A stretch of DNA of 6,879 bases from Bacillota bacterium (GCA_021793745.1 JAJYSD010000064.1:1-6879), one strand, 5' to 3'. Counted from the stretch's first letter, positions 1-6,708 are shown. Notes: generated by a model not told the origin, from the letters alone. A program made the numbers and translations.

Positions 1-613
1 TTTCTGCGCCTGAACGCAAACGTTCAGCGCCCTGAAAGTCCTGACCGATCCCCGGTTGTTCAACTTGAGTCCCCGGAGGATCACGGTCTCCACCATCGGG
101 CTCATCCCCCAAATTGAGCGATTGTCCCGAGAGTTTCCGCAGGTGAATCTCACCTTTTCGCTCCATTCCCCCTTTGACGAGCAGCGGAGCGCCCTGATGC
201 CGATCAACCGGCAGTATCCGTTGAACGAGGTGCTGGAAGTATTGGATGCGCACATTCGTAAACATCGGCGCAAGGTGTACATCGCCTACATCGTGCTGCC
301 CGGTGTGAACGACACACCCGATCACGCCGGGAAGCTGATTTCCCTGCTGCGGGGGCGCGGGCCCTGGGACTACCTGTATCACGTCAACCTGATCCGTTAC
401 AATCCCGCCTCCGGGGCTCCGAAGGCGTACCAGCGGCCACGCGAAGGAGAAATGGCCGACTTTTGCAAGCGTCTGCGGAGAGCCGGCGTGAAGGTGACCG
501 TAAGACCATCCTTCGGCGTGGACATCGAAGCGGCCTGCGGTCAGTTGTACGGACGGTATTATATTCGCGGAGAGCCGGCGGAGCGCAAGCCCCCGGCGCC
601 GCAAGGGCGGTGA
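1..613 (+). CDS. cfr: Cfr-like radical SAM 23S rRNA (adenine-2503) methyltransferase, 5'-truncated
   Basis: C-terminal part of an RlmN/Cfr-family radical SAM enzyme, which methylates A2503 of 23S rRNA. Cfr adds a C8 methyl and gives resistance to phenicols, lincosamides, oxazolidinones, pleuromutilins and streptogramin A; RlmN methylates C2. The segment reads like Cfr rather than RlmN: SPRRITVSTIG, FPQVNLTFSLHSP, LMPIN, KVYIAYIVLPGVND, LYHVNLIRYNP and FGVDIEAACGQLYG all match Cfr as I remember it. The Cys codon at 536-538 (AACGQL) corresponds to the mono-methylated cysteine of the mechanism (Cfr Cys338). The N-terminal part with the CxxxCxxC cluster is outside the window. A TTG at 56 is the first start-like codon, but homology (ALKVLTDPRLF) runs upstream of it, so it is not the real start. 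An in-frame TGA at 11-13 suggests a frameshift near 15-17 or poor sequence at the edge. The tail after LYGRYY is longer than in Cfr. Family call is sure; Cfr rather than RlmN is likely; intactness is unknown. Confidence 0.85.
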
Positions 614-704
614 AGCGGAAAACGGCGCGCCGAGTCTCCGGCGAAACACCGACCGGCAGCAGAAAACACCCTTTGGATGTGCCCGGCCAACACCTCGGCG
701 CATC

Positions 705-741
705 GGAAAGCCCCGGCACCGCGTTGGCGCCGGGGCTTTCC
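705..741 (+). terminator. Strong rho-independent terminator between convergent genes
   Basis: Perfect 13-bp stem (GGAAAGCCCCGGC at 705-717 pairing with GCCGGGGCTTTCC at 729-741) around an 11-nt loop, followed by GTCTTTT. It lies about 90 bases after the stop of the Cfr-like gene and about 50 bases beyond the stop of the convergent aspA. The run of T is better on the plus strand. Because the arms themselves carry AAAG/CTTT, it may also stop minus-strand transcription from aspA. Confidence 0.85.
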
Positions 742-790
742 GTCTTTTACTTCGAAATCCCCCATGAAATCTCCCGTCACGGGGCGTCAA

Positions 791-2236
791 TCAAATCTTC
801 GTCCATGTCCGCTTTTCAATCAACTCCTTCCCTGCGATCCCCGGATGGGTCATTTCATAGGGATCGAGGATCCGATCCAACTCCTCAGCGGTTAAAACCC
901 CCCGTTCCAGCACAATCTCACGGACCGGTCGTCCCGTTTCAATCGCCTCCCGGGCGATCGAGGCCGCCGTTTCATACCCGACATGCGGGTTGATCGCGGT
1001 GATGACACCCATGCTCTCGTTTACATAGCTTTCCATCCGCTCTTTGTTGGCCGTAATCCCGCTCAGGCAATAGCTGCGGAAGACGGCAAACACCCGGGTC
1101 ATGATGCGGATCGATTGCATCAGATTAAAGACGATGACCGGCTCCATCACGTTCAGTTCAAACTGCCCCGCCTCGCAGGCCATGCTGATGGTCAGGTCGT
1201 TGCCGGCAACCTGGAAGGCGGTCTGATTCAAGACCTCCGCCATGACCGGGTTCACTTTCCCCGGCATGATCGAAGACCCCGGCTGCCGGGGAGGCAGGTT
1301 GATTTCGCCAAAGCCGCATCTCGGGCCGGAAGTCATCAATCTCAGATCGTTGGCCACCTTGGACATGTTGATCATACAGGTTTTCAGGGCGGAGGATACC
1401 TCCATATAGCAGTCGGTATTTTGGGTTCCGTCGACAAGGTTGTCCGCCCGCCTTATGGGAAGCCCCGTCAACCGGGCCAAATATCCGACCACCTTCTCGA
1501 TATATTCCGGATCGGCGTTCAGTCCCGTCCCGACGGCGGTCGCCCCCATGTTGACCGCATACAGGCCCTCCCGGGTCCGGTCGATCCGCTCCCTGTCCCG
1601 GGCCAGGACACAGGCGTACGCTGCAAATTCCTGACCCAATCGGATCGGAACCGCATCCTGCAAATGGGTGCGGCCCATCTTGATCAGGGGATCAAATTCC
1701 TCGGCTTTCCTCAAAAATTCCTTGTGAAGCTCCTCCATCTCCTGGAGCAGCCGATCCAGCGACAGGAGCAGCGAAATGTGCACCGCCGTCGGAAAAGCGT
1801 CATTGGTGGACTGGGCCATATTGACATGGGTGTTCGGGCTGATGACCCTGTAGTTTCCCTTCTCCTCCCCCAGGATTTCCAGGGCGCGGTTGGCGATCAC
1901 CTCATTGGCGTTCATGTTGATGGAAGTGCCGGCTCCCCCCTGGATGGGGTCGACGATAAATTGATCATGAAGCCTGCCGGCGATGATTTCATCCGCCGCA
2001 GCCACAATCGCTTCGGCGATCCTCCTGTCCAACTGGCCGACATCGGCATTGGCCAACGCCGCCGCCTTCTTGACGATCGCCATGGCGCGGATCAGCGTTT
2101 GGTCAATCCGGAGCCCCGTGATCGGGAAGTTTTCCACCGCGCGCACGGTCTGCACGCCGTAGTAAGCGTCGGTCGGAATCCGCTTTTCACCTAAAAAATC
2201 CCTTTCAATCCGGTACGCGCTTTTTTGGTCAACCAT
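791..2236 (-). CDS. aspA: Aspartate ammonia-lyase (aspartase)
   Basis: Cytoplasmic homotetrameric lyase converting L-aspartate to fumarate and ammonia (EC 4.3.1.1). The 481 residues match the usual 470-480 of AspA/AnsB. Visible family motifs are TDAYYGVQTVRAVENFPITG near the N-terminus (typical of aspartase rather than fumarase), GGAGTSINMNANEV (about 100-113), QSTNDAFPT (about 142-150), MGRTHLQDAVPIRLGQEF, and the mobile catalytic loop GSSIMPGKVNP (about 320-330), whose first Ser (321) is the expected general base. The C-terminus NPYEMTHPGIAGKEL is also aspartase-like. The ATG at 2236 is preferred over an upstream TTG at 2245 because AAGGAG lies 9 nt before the ATG and directly abuts the TTG. 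It is the second gene after dcuB with a 58-nt gap containing no terminator, so the two are probably co-transcribed: the carrier brings in aspartate and the lyase makes fumarate. Class II fumarase is the nearest alternative and is much less likely. Confidence 0.96.
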   Translation of the reverse strand: MVDQKSAYRIERDFLGEKRIPTDAYYGVQTVRAVENFPITGLRIDQTLIRAMAIVKKAAALANADVGQLDRRIAEAIVAAADEIIAGRLHDQFIVDPIQGGAGTSINMNANEVIANRALEILGEEKGNYRVISPNTHVNMAQSTNDAFPTAVHISLLLSLDRLLQEMEELHKEFLRKAEEFDPLIKMGRTHLQDAVPIRLGQEFAAYACVLARDRERIDRTREGLYAVNMGATAVGTGLNADPEYIEKVVGYLARLTGLPIRRADNLVDGTQNTDCYMEVSSALKTCMINMSKVANDLRLMTSGPRCGFGEINLPPRQPGSSIMPGKVNPVMAEVLNQTAFQVAGNDLTISMACEAGQFELNVMEPVIVFNLMQSIRIMTRVFAVFRSYCLSGITANKERMESYVNESMGVITAINPHVGYETAASIAREAIETGRPVREIVLERGVLTAEELDRILDPYEMTHPGIAGKELIEKRTWTKI

Positions 2237-2245
2237 TTGGATCAA

Positions 2246-2251
2246 CTCCTT
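2246..2251 (-). promoter_or_regulatory. Ribosome binding site of aspA (decides the start)
   Basis: AAGGAG on the minus strand, 9 nt before the ATG at 2236. It touches the alternative TTG at 2245, which rules that codon out as a practical start. Confidence 0.75.
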
Positions 2252-2294
2252 GATTTTAGGAACTGAATCGACGACCGGAAGATGCCCGGGCAGA

Positions 2295-3608
2295 CTACAA
2301 CAGGATGGAACTCAACAGAATGCCGATGACCACGGCCCCGACCGTGGAAACCAGACCGGGAACCATAAAACTGTGATTCAGGATGTATTTGCCGATTCGC
2401 GTGGTTCCGGTGCGGTCGAAGTTGATCGCGGCAACAACGGTCGGATAGTTTGGAATGAAGAAGTATCCGTTCACGGCGGGAAACATGGCGATCAACAGGG
2501 CCGGATGGATGCCCAACGTGATTCCCAGCGGCATGAGCGTGCGCACGGTGGCCGCCTGGCTGTACAGGAGGATGGAAAGGGCGAATAAGGCGGTGGCGAA
2601 CAGCCAGGGCGCCGACGTGACCAGACTTGAGATGGATTGGGTAATCTGTTCGGCATTCCCATGAAAGAAGGTATCGCCCATCCAGGCGATCCCGAAGATC
2701 GCGACAACTGCAGAGGCTCCCGCTTTAAACACACTGTCCGAAACGATTTTTTCAACATTGGCTTTACACCAGAGGATCATGACGGCGGCGGCGGTCAACA
2801 TGATGATCTCAATGGTTTCCGGCATTCCCATCCGGACAAATTCGCCGTCCACCATCCAACCGGGGCGCAGCGATTCAAAGGAGCCGAACAGGACCACGGA
2901 GAGGGCCGCGATCAGAAAGATGGCAACCGAGATCTTGGCGCTTTTTGTGGCCACATACTCGCCTTTCGCCCGTTTGATCGGCGCCAGCCCTTCTTTCAGC
3001 CGCTTCCGATAGATGGGATCATCCTTTAGCTCCTTTCCGGTTTTGCTGGCGATGACGGCTGCGATCATGCAGGCAATCAGTGTAGACGGAATACAGACCA
3101 TCATGATATCCAACAGGGTGACATGAAAGTCGGCCAGCATGGCAACCAGGGCGACGGTTGCCGCGGAAATCGGGCTCGCTGTGATCGCCTGCTGGGAAGC
3201 GATGACGGCGATGGACAGGGGCCTTTCCGGCCGGACCCCCGACTCCCGGGCGACCTCGGCGATCACCGGAAGCACCGAATAGGCCACGTGCCCGGTCCCG
3301 GCGCAAAAGGTGAACAAATAGGTAACCAGAGGAGCGACGAACGTAATCCGTTTGGGATTTTTGCGCAGGGCCTTTTCAGCCAGATAAACCAAATAATCCA
3401 TTCCCCCCGCAGCCTGCAGGGCGCCGGCGGCGGTGATCACCGCCAGGATCATCAGCATCACATCGATGGGGGCCGTCGTGGGTTGCAAGCCGAACACAAA
3501 CGCAAAAACCGCCAGTCCGACGCCTCCCATGACTCCCAGACCCAACCCGCCGATCCTGGCGCCGATGATGATACACCCGAGGAGAATCAACAATTCGATC
3601 CAGATCAT
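2295..3608 (-). CDS. dcuB: Anaerobic C4-dicarboxylate transporter, DcuA/DcuB family (DcuB-like)
   Basis: Integral membrane carrier for aspartate, fumarate, malate and succinate, working as an exchanger or uniporter in anaerobic fumarate metabolism. The 437 residues compare with about 433-446 in E. coli DcuA/DcuB. The whole chain is alternating hydrophobic segments. Recognisable blocks are IIIGARIGGLGLG at the N-terminus, DVMLMILAVITAAGALQAAGG, FCAGTGHVAYSVLPVIAEVA, VRPERPL, QQAITASPISAATVAL, AIFGIAWMGDTFF, PWLFATALFALSILLYSQAAT and FDRTGTTRIGKYILNHSF. The RPERP and LLYSQAAT blocks lean to DcuB; the ITASPISAA block leans to DcuA. I chose the ATG at 3608 over TTG 3632 and ATG 3629 because GGGGAGG sits 8 nt before it and the protein then begins MIWIELLILLG like family members. 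It heads the dcuB-aspA unit. A Rex/Crp-like 18-bp site lies about 50 nt upstream of the start and a second about 180 nt upstream. Family is certain; DcuB versus DcuA is moderate. Confidence 0.95.
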   Translation of the reverse strand: MIWIELLILLGCIIIGARIGGLGLGVMGGVGLAVFAFVFGLQPTTAPIDVMLMILAVITAAGALQAAGGMDYLVYLAEKALRKNPKRITFVAPLVTYLFTFCAGTGHVAYSVLPVIAEVARESGVRPERPLSIAVIASQQAITASPISAATVALVAMLADFHVTLLDIMMVCIPSTLIACMIAAVIASKTGKELKDDPIYRKRLKEGLAPIKRAKGEYVATKSAKISVAIFLIAALSVVLFGSFESLRPGWMVDGEFVRMGMPETIEIIMLTAAAVMILWCKANVEKIVSDSVFKAGASAVVAIFGIAWMGDTFFHGNAEQITQSISSLVTSAPWLFATALFALSILLYSQAATVRTLMPLGITLGIHPALLIAMFPAVNGYFFIPNYPTVVAAINFDRTGTTRIGKYILNHSFMVPGLVSTVGAVVIGILLSSILL

Positions 3609-3616
3609 CTCCTTAC

Positions 3617-3623
3617 CCTCCCC
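3617..3623 (-). promoter_or_regulatory. Ribosome binding site of dcuB (decides the start)
   Basis: GGGGAGG on the minus strand, 8 nt before the ATG at 3608. The upstream codons TTG 3632 and ATG 3629 have no comparable site at a workable distance. Confidence 0.7.
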
Positions 3624-3637
3624 ATCCATCAACCTCA

Positions 3638-3650
3638 GGACTTCAAGTCC
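3638..3650 (-). repeat. Short perfect dyad in the dcuB leader
   Basis: GGACTTCAAGTCC: two 6-base arms around one central base, between the dcuB operator/promoter and its ribosome binding site. With a single-base centre it cannot form a good RNA hairpin, so if it matters it is more likely a protein-binding site. It may also be chance. Confidence 0.35.
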
Positions 3651-3658
3651 CCATCGTA

Positions 3659-3676
3659 TTGTTTATTATTTCACAA
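3659..3676. promoter_or_regulatory. Rex/Crp-Fnr-type operator, copy 1 (dcuB proximal)
   Basis: TTGTTTATTATTTCACAA. The right half is a perfect TTTCACAA; the left half TTGTTTA departs from TTGTGAA at two positions. The Bacillus/Staphylococcus Rex consensus is TTGTGAAATATTTCACAA, and the Crp/Fnr core TGTGA-N6-TCACA is contained in it. This copy overlaps the -10 region of the best dcuB promoter candidate, the position expected for a repressor such as Rex. It is AT-rich inside GC-rich DNA and is one of three copies in the gap. Confidence 0.65.
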
Positions 3677-3689
3677 GTAATGCCATCAA
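3662..3689 (-). promoter_or_regulatory. Putative sigma-A promoter of dcuB-aspA
   Basis: Read on the minus strand: TTGATG (3689-3684) as -35, a 16-nt spacer, and AATAAA (3667-3662) as -10, each matching 4 of 6 consensus positions. The predicted transcription start near 3655 would give a leader of about 47 nt. The -10 lies inside operator copy 1. This is a weak match; an alternative AATAAT at 3735-3730 lacks a -35 partner. Confidence 0.35.
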
Positions 3690-3788
3690 AACATCCGGCG
3701 GCCCTTTAAACAGAACCGGTGACAAAAGCATTATTCTCCCGAACGAACGAACCGTTTTTCCCTCCACGGCGCACAACCCCAATCATTT

Positions 3789-3806
3789 TTGTTCAATATT
3801 TCACAA
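3789..3806. promoter_or_regulatory. Rex/Crp-Fnr-type operator, copy 2 (dcuB distal)
   Basis: TTGTTCAATATTTCACAA, the closest of the three to the Rex consensus TTGTGAAATATTTCACAA (16 of 18 positions). It lies 130 bp upstream of copy 1, centre to centre, too far for direct promoter occlusion at the candidate start near 3655. It could serve looping, co-operative binding or another promoter. It overlaps the stop codon of the small protein-like open frame at 3801-3911. Confidence 0.6.
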
Positions 3807-3911
3807 ATGCTTTTTATCGACAACCACGCGAACATCCGCCAGCCCGTAGAACCGAATCGGGTTCCCGTACAGGAAAAACGGCATCAGGGGCTCATTTCCT
3901 TGCGCGAACAT
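3801..3911 (-). pseudogene. Possible 3' remnant of a decayed protein gene
   Basis: A 36-codon minus-strand open frame ending in TGA at 3803-3801. Its translation looks more protein-like than the surrounding DNA: EPLMPFFLYGNPIRFYGL is followed by ADVRVVVDKKHL, with mostly G or C in third codon positions. There is no ribosome binding site before the ATG at 3911. The frame continues upstream without a recognisable domain to a TGA near 3987-3989. The GNPIRFYGL block loosely recalls the C-terminal GNAxRLYGL of amidohydrolase-2 family proteins, a weak memory-based resemblance. It may be the tail of a gene otherwise lost from the long gap, or chance. Confidence 0.25.
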
Positions 3912-4564
3912 CGCATCCCGGTGTCCCTGCCGCTTTCCCGCGACCCCTTCCGATTCCGGACCGGCCTCCGCTTTGCAATAAGAATATCATTTTCTTCGAC
4001 GGGAAGAAGTGAAAAAGATCATCCATCGGCTGCTCCCTTGCGGAATCGGGTCCGCAGTGCGGGGGATTGCATAAAAATCCTTCGTCGGCTCGCGTCCGAC
4101 CAACGCTTTACGAGGCGCTGAAACCCGATTTCGCGCGGATGGATCCGGCGAACGGAACGCATCCTGCGCGCCTCTGAAATCGACGGCCGGCAGGAGTCTG
4201 TATCCTTTCCGATCCAGGGATGCCCTTCCTGAACGATGGAGATCCATCGGGCTTCTCCGTTCCATCTCATCCGACGATCGATCCCATGTCGAAAGCGGAT
4301 GGATGGGGTAACGGGCAACAGCGGATCCACGTCCCGAGACGCCTCCATGCGCCGTTCGGCAATCCCCAGCGCGATGAGGAGGGCGCCCCCCGCCTCCGCC
4401 GAGTTCGGTCCTCTTCTCCCCGTCCAAAGGCCTTTCCCCCCTTCTCCTTTCCGGCCAAGCGCCCCTTTGCGAAGAAGCGGAAAAGACCGGCTCATCCCCC
4501 GCATCCTCTCCCGGGAAGTGCCTGTCAAACAACGGAAACAAAATAGATCAAGTCGGAGTCCTTT
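3912..4564. other. Long gap with no supportable gene
   Basis: Open frames exist on both strands here: 184 and 169 codons on minus around 3987-4541, and 108 and 128 codons on plus around 4220-4622. They overlap one another, are rich in Arg, Pro, Ser and Gly, lack ribosome binding sites and contain no motif I recognise. The plus strand is markedly pyrimidine-rich around 4380-4510, and GATCC/ATCC words recur at 4090-4330. I see no terminator, RNA gene or mobile element. Best read as non-coding or a heavily degraded gene. Confidence 0.5.
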
Positions 4565-4582
4565 TTGTTCAATTGATCACAA
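4565..4582. promoter_or_regulatory. Rex/Crp-Fnr-type operator, copy 3 (enoate reductase)
   Basis: TTGTTCAATTGATCACAA. It shares TTGTTCAAT with copy 2 and the perfect TCACAA half with all copies. Its centre is at 4573.5. If the TACACT at 4603-4608 is the -10, the start falls at about 4615 and the site is centred at -41.5, the class II activator position of Crp/Fnr proteins. The internal TTGATCA is slightly more Fnr-like than the other copies. Confidence 0.6.
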
Positions 4583-4602
4583 ACAATCTCCGCGTTTCCC
4601 TG

Positions 4603-4608
4603 TACACT
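4603..4608 (+). promoter_or_regulatory. Putative -10 element of the enoate reductase promoter
   Basis: TACACT matches TATAAT at 4 of 6 positions, and no acceptable -35 hexamer lies 16-18 nt upstream. A missing -35 with a regulator site centred at -41.5 is what an activator-dependent promoter looks like, but the match itself is weak. Confidence 0.3.
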
Positions 4609-4681
4609 GGCCTTGGACCTGAAAAAGGACATTGAGGGGAGCAGTGGGACAAGACGGTCAGCTTGAGAGTTTTTCCAAAGA

Positions 4682-4689
4682 AAAGGAGG
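4682..4689 (+). promoter_or_regulatory. Ribosome binding site of the enoate reductase (decides the start)
   Basis: AAAGGAGG, 8 nt before the ATG at 4698. This near-perfect anti-16S match rules out the in-frame TTG at 4632, which would add 22 residues with no counterpart in the family. Confidence 0.85.
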
Positions 4690-4697
4690 AGCGAAGC

Positions 4698-6695
4698 ATG
4701 TCCCAAAAGTACGCCAAACTGTTTGAACCGGTTTCCATCGGACCGGTGGAGCTGAAAAACCGCTATGCGATGGCGCCGATGGGTCCCCTCGGTCTTTCCG
4801 ATTCCGAAGGGGGATTCAATCAGCGCGGCATCGATTATTACGTGGAACGGGCGCGGGGAGGAACCGCCCTGATCATTACCGGCGTCACCTTTGTCGACAA
4901 TCGGGTGGAAAAGCACGCCATGCCGAGCGTTCCCTGCCCCACCCACAACAGCATCCATTTCGTGCGAACCGCCAGGGAGTTGACCGAGCGGATTCACGCC
5001 TATGACGCCAGGATCTTTCTGCAAATGAGCGCGGGCTTCGGAAGGGTGACCATCCCCACCAATCTGGGCGACCATCCGCCCGTGGCGCCTTCTCCCATTC
5101 CCCACCGGTGGCTGAACAGGACCTGCCGATCCTTGACCAAGGAGGAGATTCGGCACATCGTCAGGATGTTCGGAATCGGGGCCGCCAACGCCCAGCGGGC
5201 GGGCTTTGACGGCGTCGAGGTCCACGCCGTGCACGAGGGGTATCTGCTGGACCAATTCGCCATCTCCTTCTTCAACCGGCGTACCGACGAATACGGCGGA
5301 TCCCTGGAAAACCGGCTCCGGTTTGCGCGGGAAGTCGTTGAAGAAATCAAAGAGCGCTGCGGCGACGATTTTCCCGTAGCCCTGCGCTACAGCGTCAAAA
5401 GCTTCATCAAGGATTGGCGGAAAGGCGGGCTGCCCGGCGAAACCTTTGAGGAAAAGGGACGCGACGTGGAGGAGGGAATCGAAGCGGCCAAGCTGCTGGT
5501 CAGCTACGGGTATGATGCCCTTGACGTGGACGTCGGCTCCTACGATTCCTGGTGGTGGAGCCATCCCCCCATGTACATGCCGAAGGGCCTTTACATCCCC
5601 TACGCGAAACGGGTAAAGGAGGCCGTCGACGTTCCCGTCATCTGCGCCGGGCGGATGGACAACCCCGACCTCGCCCTGGATGCCCTAGTGAGCGGCGCCT
5701 GTGACATCATCGGTCTGGGACGACCCCTTCTGGCGGACCCGGAATACGTGAACAAACTGCGGGCCGGAAAGCGGGAGCTGATCCGTCCGTGCCTCTCCTG
5801 CCATGAAGGATGCATGGGCCGCATCCAGGAATATTCCGCCCTGGGCTGTGCGGTCAATCCCGCCGCCTGTCGGGAGCGCGAAGCCCGGCTGACTCCGGCG
5901 CTTCAACCGAAAAAAGTGATGATCATCGGGGGTGGCGTCGCAGGCTGTGAAGCGGCCCGGGTGCTGAAGCTCCGCGGCCATGATCCCGTCCTTTACGAGA
6001 AAGGGGACCGTCTGGGCGGCAATCTGCTGGCGGGCGGCGTGCCCGACTTCAAAGAGGATGACCGGGTTCTCGCCGCTTGGTACGACAACGTGCTGAGGGA
6101 TTTGCAGGTGGAAATCAAACTGAACACCCCCGTCACGGCGGATATGGTGAGGGAAGAACATCCCGATGCCGTCATCGTGGCCACCGGGTCCATCTCGAAG
6201 CGGATTCCCCTGGGTGACGGCAATCATGCCTTCACCGCCAAGGAGGTCCTGCTGGGGGAAAAACCGGCGGGAGAGCGTACGGTGGTGGTCGGCGGCGGAC
6301 TGGTCGGATGCGAGTTGGCCCTATGGCTGGCCAAGAAGGGGAAACAGGTCACTTTGGTGGAGGAGATGGATGAGCTTCTCGCCGCAAACGGTCCGCTCTG
6401 CCACGCCAACTCCGACATGCTCAAGGCGCTCATTCCTTATCACGGCATCAAAGTGTTGACCTCCACGAAGGTAATCCGGGCCACCGAGAAAGGGGTTCTC
6501 GTCCACGCGAACGGTGAGGAGAAAGAAATCGAGGCGGACACCGTTGTGTTGGCCATCGGTTTCGATCCCGACAAAACCCTGTACGACGAGCTGAAGCACG
6601 ATTTCGCAGACATCCACCGGATCGGCGATGCGCGCCGGGTGGCCAATATCATGTACGCCATCTGGGATGCCTACGAAGTGGCCTCCACCCTGTAA
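4698..6695 (+). CDS. 2-Enoate reductase (clostridial FldZ/Enr type; FMN, 4Fe-4S, FAD)
   Basis: Cytoplasmic NADH-dependent reductase of the C=C bond of alpha,beta-unsaturated carboxylates such as cinnamate (EC 1.3.1.31), in the family of 2,4-dienoyl-CoA reductase and BaiCD. The 665 residues match clostridial enoate reductases (about 665-670). Residues 1-350 form the Old Yellow Enzyme barrel: LFEPVSIGPVELKNR, GGFNQRGIDYYVERA, the active-site block HAVHEGYLLDQF (His176, His179, Tyr182), RRTDEYGGSLENRLRF, SFIKDWRKGGLPGE and IGLGRPLLADPE. Cys365, 368, 372 and 384 (C-x2-C-x3-C-x11-C) bind the 4Fe-4S cluster. GGGVAG (411-416) starts the FAD domain and GGGLVG (532-537) the nucleotide-binding domain. 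HAVHEGYLL and SFIKDWRKGG set it with enoate reductases rather than dienoyl-CoA reductases. It seems to be transcribed alone from a promoter carrying operator copy 3. All cofactor motifs are intact. The actual substrate cannot be told from sequence; a bile-acid-type or other enoate is the main alternative. Confidence 0.93.
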   Translation: MSQKYAKLFEPVSIGPVELKNRYAMAPMGPLGLSDSEGGFNQRGIDYYVERARGGTALIITGVTFVDNRVEKHAMPSVPCPTHNSIHFVRTARELTERIHAYDARIFLQMSAGFGRVTIPTNLGDHPPVAPSPIPHRWLNRTCRSLTKEEIRHIVRMFGIGAANAQRAGFDGVEVHAVHEGYLLDQFAISFFNRRTDEYGGSLENRLRFAREVVEEIKERCGDDFPVALRYSVKSFIKDWRKGGLPGETFEEKGRDVEEGIEAAKLLVSYGYDALDVDVGSYDSWWWSHPPMYMPKGLYIPYAKRVKEAVDVPVICAGRMDNPDLALDALVSGACDIIGLGRPLLADPEYVNKLRAGKRELIRPCLSCHEGCMGRIQEYSALGCAVNPAACREREARLTPALQPKKVMIIGGGVAGCEAARVLKLRGHDPVLYEKGDRLGGNLLAGGVPDFKEDDRVLAAWYDNVLRDLQVEIKLNTPVTADMVREEHPDAVIVATGSISKRIPLGDGNHAFTAKEVLLGEKPAGERTVVVGGGLVGCELALWLAKKGKQVTLVEEMDELLAANGPLCHANSDMLKALIPYHGIKVLTSTKVIRATEKGVLVHANGEEKEIEADTVVLAIGFDPDKTLYDELKHDFADIHRIGDARRVANIMYAIWDAYEVASTL

Positions 6696-6708
6696 TGTTT
6701 ATTAAGAA

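Noticed and set aside
463..993. 176-codon plus-strand open frame spanning the end of the Cfr-like gene, the terminator and the end of aspA
   Set aside because: It crosses a strong terminator hairpin and overlaps two recognised genes in other frames; composition is Arg/Ser/Pro-rich and not protein-like.
983..2194. 403-codon plus-strand open frame opposite aspA
   Set aside because: It is an antisense shadow of a clearly recognised aspartase. The translation is rich in His, Gly, Arg and Asp, has no family motifs and no ribosome binding site.
2284..2291. GCCCGGGC palindrome between dcuB and aspA as a terminator
   Set aside because: Eight bases with no loop and no run of T; too short to separate the two genes.
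3123..3680. 185-codon plus-strand open frame opposite dcuB
   Set aside because: Antisense to the well-supported membrane carrier; the translation is a string of Gly, Asp, His and Gln complementary to hydrophobic codons.
3987..4541. Minus-strand open frames of 184 and 169 codons in the long gap
   Set aside because: They overlap each other in different frames, lack ribosome binding sites and show no motif. Long open frames are common by chance at this GC content. The idea is kept only as a possible decayed region.
4569..5564. 331-codon minus-strand open frame opposite the enoate reductase and its promoter
   Set aside because: It mirrors the GC-rich codon use of the enoate reductase, has no recognisable domain and runs through the operator and promoter region.
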